Assembly: GCA_900553475.1 (NCBI GenBank)
Contig: USEF01000011.1
Span: forward strand, 1-19,599
Direction: 5' to 3'
Source: an uncultured Collinsella sp.
GTDB lineage: Bacteria > Actinomycetota > Coriobacteriia > Coriobacteriales > Coriobacteriaceae
Length of the DNA: 19,599 nucleotides
Below are positions 14,316 to 19,599 of this stretch, one piece after another; position 1 is the first letter of the stretch; each line of letters begins with the position of its first letter. Both the position numbers and the translations under genes were made by a program. The notes below the pieces were generated by a model. The model did not search any database and had not been told where the DNA came from. It worked only from the letters and a program-made list of their open reading frames with translations.

Positions 14316-15782
14316 TTGTCACAGTTCACCGATATCAGCCGCATTAACGTGTGCGGCGGCGACGGCGGAGCCGGATGCATGTCGTTTAGGCGCGAGGCAT
14401 TTGTCCCCAAGGGCGGCCCCGATGGCGGCGACGGCGGTCGTGGCGGCAACGTCGTCATCCAGGCCGATGCTCAGCTGTCTTCGCTGATCGATTACCGCTT
14501 TAAGCATCACTTCCGCGCCGAGCGCGGCACGCACGGGCAGGGCGCCCGTCGTAACGGCAAGAGCGGCGAGGACCTGATTCTCAAGGTCCCTATGGGTACC
14601 GTGGTGCGCGAGCTCGACCCCGAGACGCAGACCCCGATGTTCGAGATTGCCGATCTGGTGCACGATGGCGAGCGCGTTGTCGTGGCTCCTGGTGGCGCCG
14701 GCGGCCTGGGCAACACGCACTTTGTGACGTCGGTGCGCCGCGCGCCCGCTTTCGCTCAGCTGGGCGAGCCGGCCGAGGAACACTGGATCGAGCTCGAGAT
14801 GAAGCTTATGGCCGATGCCGCGCTCGTGGGCTTCCCCTCGGTGGGTAAGTCATCGCTCATTGCGCGCATGAGTGCCGCCCGCCCCAAGATTGCCGACTAC
14901 CCGTTTACCACGCTCGTGCCGAACCTCGGCATGGTGCGTGCCGGCGAATATTCTTACGTCGTTGCTGACGTCCCCGGTCTTATCGAAGGCGCGAGCGAGG
15001 GTAAGGGCCTGGGTCACCAGTTCTTGCGCCACATTGAGCGTACGGCCCTGATCATGCACGTCGTCGACATGACGGGTGGTTTTGAGGATCGCGATCCGGT
15101 CGAGGATTATCGCATCATCAACCGCGAGCTCGAGCAGTATGGCGCCGAGCTTTCGGAGCGTCCGCAGATCGTTGTTGCCAACAAGTGCGACGCGCCGGGC
15201 ACGGCCGATAAGATTGCCGACCTCAAGCGCGCAGCGCTCGACGATGGACATATGTTCTTTGCCGTGTCTGCCGTGACGGGCGCCGGCCTCAACACGCTGA
15301 TGCTTGCCGTGGGCGAGCAGGTGGCTAAGCTGCGCGCCGAGTTGGCTGTCTCCGATGAGCCGGTCGTTCTGCGCGACGATGAATGGGAGCGCCGCCGCCT
15401 GCAGCTCGAGAAGCGTTTCCGCATTGTCCAGGAAGAGCCCGGTGCCTTCCGCGTGGTCGGTCGTGCCATTGAGCGCATGGTCATTCAGACCGACTGGGAA
15501 AACGAGGAAGCCGTCATTTACCTGCAGCATAAGTTTGCGCGTATGGGTGTTGACGACGCGCTCGAGAAGGCCGGTTGCCGTGCGGGCGACGAGGTCCGCA
15601 TTTGCCAGCGCGCCTTTGACTTTGAGGGCGCCGAGGACTTCTCGGAGTACGAGGAGCTCGAGGATGCTGGCGAGGACGTTGCCGTTGAGGCCATTGACGT
15701 GACCGATGCTGCGAATGAGGGCGTCGAGGTTGTCGATGCGACGGATGCCGCGGACGATTTCGAGACCCCGGAGGGCGAGTAA
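14316..15782 (+). CDS. obgE: GTPase Obg (CgtA), ribosome assembly
   Basis: Obg is an essential GTPase that acts in late 50S assembly and stress control. The 488-residue protein shows the Gly-rich Obg fold (about 1-158, with CGGDGGAGCMSFRRE), then the G domain. G1 is GFPSVGKSS (172-180), the switch region FTTLVPNLG starts at 197, G3 is DVPG (218-221), G4 is NKCD (279-282) and G5 is Ser-Ala at 308-309. An Obg C-terminal (OCT) domain follows at about 350-430. The last 45 residues are very acidic and partly repetitive. The TTG start has AGGAGG at 14302-14307. nadD begins three bases after its stop. Confidence 0.97.
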   Translation: MSQFTDISRINVCGGDGGAGCMSFRREAFVPKGGPDGGDGGRGGNVVIQADAQLSSLIDYRFKHHFRAERGTHGQGARRNGKSGEDLILKVPMGTVVRELDPETQTPMFEIADLVHDGERVVVAPGGAGGLGNTHFVTSVRRAPAFAQLGEPAEEHWIELEMKLMADAALVGFPSVGKSSLIARMSAARPKIADYPFTTLVPNLGMVRAGEYSYVVADVPGLIEGASEGKGLGHQFLRHIERTALIMHVVDMTGGFEDRDPVEDYRIINRELEQYGAELSERPQIVVANKCDAPGTADKIADLKRAALDDGHMFFAVSAVTGAGLNTLMLAVGEQVAKLRAELAVSDEPVVLRDDEWERRRLQLEKRFRIVQEEPGAFRVVGRAIERMVIQTDWENEEAVIYLQHKFARMGVDDALEKAGCRAGDEVRICQRAFDFEGAEDFSEYEELEDAGEDVAVEAIDVTDAANEGVEVVDATDAADDFETPEGE

Positions 15783-15785
15783 GCC

Positions 15786-16463
15786 ATGTCGCTGCGCGGT
15801 GGAATCGGTTTGCCCGAGCTTCCTCTAGAGGACGGGCAGGAGTTTAGGCTCGGCATTATGGGTGGCACCTTTGATCCCATCCATTACGGGCACCTGGTGA
15901 CTGCCGAGCAGGCGCGCGAGTCGCTCGACTTGGACGCTGTGCTCTTTATGCCGGCGGGCTCTCCTGCCTTTAAGCTTGACAAGCCGGTGACGCCTGCCGA
16001 GGACCGTTATGCCATGACGGTCCTCGCCACCGCCGCGAACCCGGCCTTTTTGGCGAGCCGGTTCGAGATTGACCGTCCGGGTGTAACCTATACGGCCGAT
16101 ACGCTTCATGCCCTTCGCGACTTTTACCCGCCGCAGGTAAAGCTCTACTTTATTACGGGCGCCGACGCGATTATCGATATTGTGACTTGGCATGATGCCG
16201 AACGAATCGCTGAGCTTGCTACCTTTATTGCGGCGACACGACCGGGCTTTGATATCGATACGGCGCGTGCCCGAATCAAAGAGTCGGGGCTGCCGTTCGA
16301 CGTGCGCTATATTCAGATTCCGGCGCTGGCGATCAGCTCGACGAACATTCGTAAGCGAGTTGCCCGCGGTATGAGCGTGCGCTATCTTACGAGCGAGTCC
16401 GTGCTCGGCTACATTCGCAAGCGCGGTTTGTATGTCGATCTGGGTCAAGAAGATTTTGAGTGA
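15786..16463 (+). CDS. nadD: Nicotinate-nucleotide adenylyltransferase
   Basis: NadD joins ATP and nicotinate mononucleotide to give deamido-NAD in NAD synthesis, in the cytoplasm. The 225-residue protein has the nucleotidyltransferase signature GTFDPIHYGH at 27-36 and the ISSTNIR motif at 193-199 that binds ATP phosphates. About 20 residues precede the first beta strand, slightly more than usual. The ATG lies three bases after the obgE stop, so translation is probably coupled. The order obg-nadD-yqeK-rsfS is common in Gram-positive bacteria. Confidence 0.95.
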   Translation: MSLRGGIGLPELPLEDGQEFRLGIMGGTFDPIHYGHLVTAEQARESLDLDAVLFMPAGSPAFKLDKPVTPAEDRYAMTVLATAANPAFLASRFEIDRPGVTYTADTLHALRDFYPPQVKLYFITGADAIIDIVTWHDAERIAELATFIAATRPGFDIDTARARIKESGLPFDVRYIQIPALAISSTNIRKRVARGMSVRYLTSESVLGYIRKRGLYVDLGQEDFE

Positions 16464-16475
16464 TGGGGGTCTACG

Positions 16476-17084
16476 TTGTCGGTAGAGGATCAGTTTGAGG
16501 GCGATGAGCGCGCGCTGCTCAAGCGCATTCAAGAGCTGCTCGATGTTCGCATGAAGGATAAGCGCAAGCGCTATGTGCATTCGCTGGGTGTTGCCGAGAC
16601 CGCACTTCATCTGGCCGAGGTCTACGGCGTCGACCGCTTTGATGCCGCTGCCGCCGGCTTGATCCACGACTGGGACAAGGTGCTTTCCGATGACGAGCTG
16701 GTCACGCGCGCTCTGCATTACGGCATTAAGATTGCCGGCTCTCCTTCCGCCGCGACGCCGCTTTTGCATGGCCCTGTTGCCGCCTATGAACTTCCGCAGC
16801 TTTTTCCCGAGCTGTCGCCGGCGGTCTTTCAGGCTGTCGACCGTCACACCGTGGGCGCTTGCGACATGACGCCGCTCGATATGGTGGTCTTTGTGGCTGA
16901 TGCCATCGAACCCAACCGCCACGGCGATTATGCCCATGCGCTGCGCAAGATGGTGGGGGAGTCGACGCTCGATGAGTTGTTCTTCTCCTGTTTTGCGCAG
17001 GGTCTGGTCTATGTGATCCAGTCCGGGCGCTATCTTTATCCCACGGCTATTACGATTTACAACCATTACGCCCAGCTGCGCTAG
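16476..17084 (+). CDS. yqeK: HD-domain phosphohydrolase YqeK, symmetrical Ap4A hydrolase
   Basis: YqeK proteins hydrolyse diadenosine tetraphosphate to ADP. The 202-residue sequence has the metal-binding HD-domain residues in order: H35 (YVHSLGVA), H64-D65, H98 (HGPVAAY), H124 (DRHTVG) and D142 in VADAIEPNR. The HD motif reads HDWDK where many homologues have HDxAK. The start is TTG; a G-rich stretch at 16463-16468 is the only visible ribosome binding site. It lies between nadD and rsfS, its usual setting. Confidence 0.9.
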   Translation: MSVEDQFEGDERALLKRIQELLDVRMKDKRKRYVHSLGVAETALHLAEVYGVDRFDAAAAGLIHDWDKVLSDDELVTRALHYGIKIAGSPSAATPLLHGPVAAYELPQLFPELSPAVFQAVDRHTVGACDMTPLDMVVFVADAIEPNRHGDYAHALRKMVGESTLDELFFSCFAQGLVYVIQSGRYLYPTAITIYNHYAQLR

Positions 17085-17111
17085 CTCGGGCTGTCTAGAA
17101 AGAGGTATTCC

Positions 17112-17567
17112 ATGGCCGACGAGACCATGACCGACGAGCAGATTCTTGAACATGTGGAGCACAAGAGCTTCGCCGCCACGTCCGACCGCACTGCCGCCTC
17201 GCTGTCCGCGAGCGGTGTCGCCGCCGAGGATGTCGCCCGCGCCGCCGCGCAGGCCGCCTACGACAAGAAGGGCGAGGACGTTCAGGTGCTCGACCTGACC
17301 GAGCTTTCCGACGTATGCGACTACTTTGTGCTTGCCACCGGTACCAATAACCGCCAGGTCGATTCTATCGTCGACGAGATCGAGGAGAAGGTCGCCGAGG
17401 CTTGCGGCGAGCACCCGTTCTCCATCGAGGGTCGCGAGCAGAAGACCTGGATGCTCATGGACTACGGTTCGGTTGTCGTCCACGTCTTCACTCCCGAAGC
17501 CCGCGACTTCTACCGCCTCGAGAAACTCTGGGGAGACGCCCCCCAGCTCCCCCTCAATCTCCTCTAG
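17112..17567 (+). CDS. rsfS: Ribosomal silencing factor RsfS
   Basis: RsfS binds L14 on the 50S subunit and blocks joining with 30S when nutrients are low. The 151-residue protein has the family's core: AAQAAYDKKGEDVQVLDLTE from about 45, DYFVLATG at 70-77, WMLMDYGSVVVHVF at 113-126 and FYRLEKLWGDAP at 133-144. About 40 residues, acidic and Ser/Ala-rich, precede this core; many homologues lack them. AAAGAGG lies upstream of the ATG. The final base of its TAG stop is also the first base of a palindromic repeat, and the operon terminator follows at 17609. Confidence 0.95.
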   Translation: MADETMTDEQILEHVEHKSFAATSDRTAASLSASGVAAEDVARAAAQAAYDKKGEDVQVLDLTELSDVCDYFVLATGTNNRQVDSIVDEIEEKVAEACGEHPFSIEGREQKTWMLMDYGSVVVHVFTPEARDFYRLEKLWGDAPQLPLNLL

Positions 17568-17595
17568 TAGCTCATTTGAGACGGGGTTTAGCTAC
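17567..17595 (+). repeat. REP-like palindrome, copy A (divergent)
   Basis: It starts GTAGCT and ends AGCTAC (6-bp complementary arms) with ACGGGG in the centre, 29 bases in all. It begins at the last base of the rsfS stop codon and is four bases shorter than the main form. Confidence 0.7.
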
Positions 17596-17608
17596 CCTCA
17601 CGCATATC

Positions 17609-17651
17609 GCCGGGCAGTTGCGGTTTTCCGCAGCTACCCGGCTTTCTTTTT
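17609..17651 (+). terminator. Rho-independent terminator of the obgE-rsfS transcript
   Basis: Two 15-base arms (17609-17623 and 17628-17642) pair with one mismatch and one G-U pair, closed by a TTTT loop, and are followed by TTTCTTTTT at 17643-17651. This is the strongest terminator in the window. It lies 42 bases after the rsfS stop. Confidence 0.88.
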
Positions 17652-17658
17652 GCCCAAA

Positions 17659-17691
17659 GTAGCTAATTTGGGACGGGGCTTTTTTAGCTAC
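17659..17691 (+). repeat. REP-like palindrome, copy B (best-formed copy)
   Basis: The 33-base unit has perfect 8-bp arms, GTAGCTAA and TTAGCTAC, around a 17-base centre containing GGGACGGGGC followed by a T run. It differs from copy D at only two positions (CT versus TC after GTAG). Confidence 0.8.
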
Positions 17692-17778
17692 TACCTACCG
17701 TTCGCCGATAGAAGCGAGTTGCGGTTCATTGCGTGATATTTAGCTTTCCGACTCGGGTAACGTATTTGTTATCTGTAG

Positions 17779-17784
17779 AGGAGG
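17779..17784 (+). promoter_or_regulatory. Shine-Dalgarno site that decides the transposase start
   Basis: AGGAGG lies eight bases before the ATG at 17793 and only two before the ATG at 17787, so 17793 is the likely start. Confidence 0.6.
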
Positions 17785-17792
17785 AGATGCGT

Positions 17793-18542
17793 ATGACTCG
17801 GACCGCGCGGGAAATCTCTGTTTACGGCTATTACCATGTCGTCCAAAAGGGCTGTGGTGGTCAGCTGATATTTGAGGATGCTGACGATCGACTCTATCTG
17901 ATTCGACTGATAGCTTCGAAATGCCAGAAGTTCAAAGTGGATGTTATCGCATGGTGCCTTATGGATAATCACATTCACTTGTTGCTAGATGACGGGCATG
18001 CTCACCTGAGCGATTGTATGCATTCGATTACGACGGCGTATGCCATGTATTTCAATTCTAAGACAGGCAGGAGAGGTCCTGTTTTCCAGGATCGATTTAA
18101 GAGTGTGCCGATTCTCGATGATGATCAGCTGCTCAACTGCGTTCGTTACATTCACGATAACCCTGCGAAAGCCAGAATTGGCACTGCTTCGCTCTATCGC
18201 TGGAGCAGCTTTAGCGAGTATATGGGCTATCCGGGAATTTGTAAGACTGATTGCGTGCTCGGGTTGCTCGGGAATTCCCAGAGATTTTTTGCATTTAGCA
18301 CCTCGGGCGAGCCCAATGGCTATTGCTTCCGTTATGGCGCTCATGTGAGTGATACTGACGCGCTTGAGTTTGCGCAGGCGTTGCTCAAACCATACGAGCC
18401 TCACTATCTCAACGCTCTGCCCAAGGGCGTGCGTGATGACTGTATCCGTAAACTCAAAAGCGAGGGCTTTTCGATCAAGCAGATCGTGCGCCTCACGGGT
18501 ATCGGCCATTGCACGATTCAAAAAGTTAAAGTTGAAAAGTAG
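17793..18542 (+). CDS. REP-associated tyrosine transposase (RAYT, Y1/HUH family)
   Basis: Y1 transposases cut single-stranded DNA at hairpins and attach to the 5' end through a tyrosine. This 249-residue protein has the HUH motif H60-I-H62 in MDNHIHLLL. The predicted nucleophile is Y119 in RYIHDNPAKA, and the family segment GPVFQDRFKS is at 95-104. The N-terminus YGYYHVVQKG is the usual first strand. Residues 180-210 are a linker, and 211-249 look like a helix-turn-helix (IKQIVRLTGIGHCTIQKV) that could bind the repeats. The open frame reaches back to a GTG at 17733, but AGGAGG at 17779-17784 supports the ATG at 17793. Hand counts give 43% GC for 17941-18000 and 50% for 18061-18120, against 57% for 17281-17340 in rsfS, which suggests acquisition. 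The gene looks intact. Confidence 0.92.
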   Translation: MTRTAREISVYGYYHVVQKGCGGQLIFEDADDRLYLIRLIASKCQKFKVDVIAWCLMDNHIHLLLDDGHAHLSDCMHSITTAYAMYFNSKTGRRGPVFQDRFKSVPILDDDQLLNCVRYIHDNPAKARIGTASLYRWSSFSEYMGYPGICKTDCVLGLLGNSQRFFAFSTSGEPNGYCFRYGAHVSDTDALEFAQALLKPYEPHYLNALPKGVRDDCIRKLKSEGFSIKQIVRLTGIGHCTIQKVKVEK

Positions 18543-18570
18543 CTCATTTTAGGCGGGATAATTTTGCTGC
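18539..18570 (+). repeat. REP-like palindrome, copy C (degenerate)
   Basis: It begins GTAGCTCATTT, identical to the first 11 bases of copy A, and ends GCTGC where other copies have AGCTAC. It spans the transposase stop codon (TAG at 18540-18542). The centre GGCGGG is diverged. Confidence 0.5.
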
Positions 18571-18593
18571 GGCCGCCAAACCGGACATCCGGG

Positions 18594-18626
18594 GTAGTCA
18601 ATTTGGGACGGGGCTTTTTTAGCTAC
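18594..18626 (+). repeat. REP-like palindrome, copy D
   Basis: This 33-base copy matches copy B at 31 of 33 positions. Together with inverted copy E it forms a long inverted repeat whose arms extend by two or three flanking bases (GG before, CC after). Confidence 0.8.
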
Positions 18627-18681
18627 CCTTTGGCTGACGGTGAATGAATTAGGCCGAATGAATCTCAACCGATATATAGGG

Positions 18682-18714
18682 GTAGCTAAAATAGCCCCGT
18701 CCCAAATTAACTAC
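18682..18714 (-). repeat. REP-like palindrome, copy E (inverted)
   Basis: Read on the minus strand this 33-base copy starts GTAGTTAATTTGGGACGGGG and ends TTTTAGCTAC. It differs from copies B and D at two or three positions each. It faces copy D across 55 bases (18627-18681), which include two GAATGAAT copies (18642-18649, 18656-18663). Confidence 0.8.
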
Positions 18715-18730
18715 CCTTGGGGTGGGTGGA

Positions 18731-19599
18731 CTAAAGCTGTCCGGCGTCTTCTAGGAGGGCGTCCCAGATGGCGAGGGCGGCGGCTGCTTCGGCTACGGGG
18801 ACGGCTCGGGGGACGATGCAAGGATCGTGACGGCCGTGGACCGAGAGCTTGGCATTTTCCATGGCGTCCATGTCCACCGTCTGCTGTTCGCGGCCAATGG
18901 AGGGCGTCGGCTTTACGGCCATGCGCCACATGACGGGCGCGCCGGTGGAGATGCCGCCCAGAATGCCGCCGGCGTTGTTGGACTCGACCTCGATCTTGCC
19001 GGTCTCGGCGTCGATGCGATACGGATCGTTGTTCTCGCTGCCGCGCATGGCGGCCACGGCAAAGCCCATGCCAAACTCCACGCCCTTTACGGCGGGAATG
19101 CCAAACGCGATTTGCGCGATGCGGTTCTCGATGCCGTCGAACATGGGGTCGCCGATGCCCGCGGGCAGGCCGTAGATGCCGCACTCCACGATGCCGCCGA
19201 TGCTGTCAAGCTCGTCGCGCGCGGCTAGGATTTCCTCGCGCATGCGGCCGGCTGCGGCGGCATCAATGCACGGCAGGTCGTTCGTAAGAATCGCCTTGCG
19301 GTCGGCCTCGCGATAGACCATGTCGTCCATGGGCAGGTCGGAGATGCCGCCGATCTGCGCGACGTGCGCCATGACCTTGATACCGCGGGCCTCGAGTGCC
19401 TGCAGGGCGATGCCGCCGGCGATGCATAAGGGGGCCGTTAGGCGGCCAGAGAAATGCCCGCCGCCGGCGACATCGTGCATGTTGTGGTACTTCACACGCG
19501 CCGGGTAATCGGCATGTCCGGGGCGGGGCTTGCGGCGCAGCTCGGAGTAATCCTTGGAGCGCGTGTTGGTGTTCTCGATAATCGCGGCGATGGGCGCGC
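18731..19599 (-). CDS. aroC: Chorismate synthase, C-terminal part (5' end beyond the window)
   Basis: Chorismate synthase converts 5-enolpyruvylshikimate-3-phosphate to chorismate, the last common step to the aromatic amino acids, using reduced FMN. The minus-strand frame runs from the right edge to the TAG at 18731-18733, about 288 residues. Reading from the edge, the frame continues upstream of any local start with RPGHADYPARVKYHNMHDVAGG, quoted here only as the block at about 19430-19525, then Gly-His-Phe-Ser-Gly-Arg-Leu-Thr-Ala-Pro. Further family blocks are GMGFAVAAMRGSENND, NNAGGILGGISTGAPV and HDPCIVPRAVPVAEA near the end. The N-terminal third is missing only because the window ends. 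It converges on the transposase gene, with repeat copies D and E between them. Confidence 0.96.
   Translation of the reverse strand, partial: APIAAIIENTNTRSKDYSELRRKPRPGHADYPARVKYHNMHDVAGGGHFSGRLTAPLCIAGGIALQALEARGIKVMAHVAQIGGISDLPMDDMVYREADRKAILTNDLPCIDAAAAGRMREEILAARDELDSIGGIVECGIYGLPAGIGDPMFDGIENRIAQIAFGIPAVKGVEFGMGFAVAAMRGSENNDPYRIDAETGKIEVESNNAGGILGGISTGAPVMWRMAVKPTPSIGREQQTVDMDAMENAKLSVHGRHDPCIVPRAVPVAEAAAALAIWDALLEDAGQL

Larger units (their letters stand above)
17567..18714 (+). mobile_element. RAYT-type transposase module with flanking REP-like repeats
   Basis: A lower-GC Y1 transposase gene is enclosed by two repeat copies on the left (17567-17595, 17659-17691) and three on the right (18539-18570, 18594-18626, 18682-18714). 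The operon terminator at 17609-17651 sits between the two left copies. No target-site duplication or conventional terminal inverted repeats were recognised, as expected for HUH/Y1 elements. The exact borders are uncertain. Confidence 0.7.

Noticed and set aside
15825..17483. Open minus-strand frame of 552 codons across nadD, yqeK and rsfS
   Set aside because: It spans three conserved genes with clear motifs on the plus strand, so it is an antisense artefact despite its length.
17528..17546. Hairpin CTGGGG/CCCCAG in the last codons of rsfS as a terminator
   Set aside because: It lies inside the coding sequence, has no U run, and a far stronger terminator follows at 17609-17651.
17719..17775. 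Promoter for the transposase (TTGCGG at 17719 with TAGCTT at 17741, or a TGTTATCT-like -10 near 17767)
   Set aside because: Both candidates match the consensus poorly and lack a good partner element, so I do not annotate either.
17733..17792. Longer N-terminus for the transposase from a GTG at 17733
   Set aside because: The added 20 residues do not resemble Y1 transposases, and the AGGAGG at 17779-17784 serves the ATG at 17793.
17567..18714. CRISPR array formed by the repeated 33-base units
   Set aside because: Copies are few, irregularly spaced, differ in orientation and are self-palindromic around a transposase; there are no uniform spacers or cas genes.

Overview
This window looks like chromosome from a GC-rich actinobacterium of the class Coriobacteriia, most likely Collinsella or a close relative. 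That placement is inferred from the GC-rich codon use, the frequent TTG starts behind good Shine-Dalgarno sites, and the proteins themselves; no marker gene proves the genus. Every gene except the last is on the plus strand, and most of the window is dense housekeeping DNA.

Bases 1-3777 hold the 3' end of a polytopic membrane protein (probably a P-type ATPase), a zinc-ribbon protein with one membrane segment, a cyclophilin-type peptidyl-prolyl isomerase with a strong upstream promoter, and a TPR protein with one membrane segment. A strong hairpin at 3800-3832 closes this part. Bases 3893-9853 are a cell-shape and elongasome operon: mreB, mreC, mreD, the transpeptidase PBP2 (mrdA) and the glycosyltransferase RodA (mrdB). 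The same strand continues with a protein of unknown function (9872-10801), a B12-binding/radical SAM protein and its DUF2344 partner, which overlap by 4 bases.

A near-consensus promoter (13495-13523), whose -35 box contains the stop codon of the DUF2344 gene, starts rplU-rpmA. A U-tailed hairpin lies between rpmA and obgE and ends only 16 bases before the obgE start. obgE, nadD, yqeK and rsfS follow, linking ribosome assembly, NAD synthesis and dinucleotide-polyphosphate turnover. A very strong terminator at 17609-17651 ends the group.

The accessory part is 17567-18714. It holds a lower-GC gene for a Y1/HUH transposase of the REP-associated (RAYT) type, surrounded by five copies of a palindromic repeat of about 33 bp. 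Each copy begins with GTAG (or ends with CTAC when inverted) and has a G-rich centre. The last two copies face each other 55 bp apart, the layout of a REPIN. This transposase-plus-repeat module is the most interesting feature here. After it, on the minus strand, lies the C-terminal part of chorismate synthase (aroC), which runs off the right edge.

I saw no tRNA, rRNA, CRISPR array or riboswitch. No stretch longer than 300 bases lacks a gene. GC figures and motif positions were counted by hand; family names rest on recognised motifs, not database searches.
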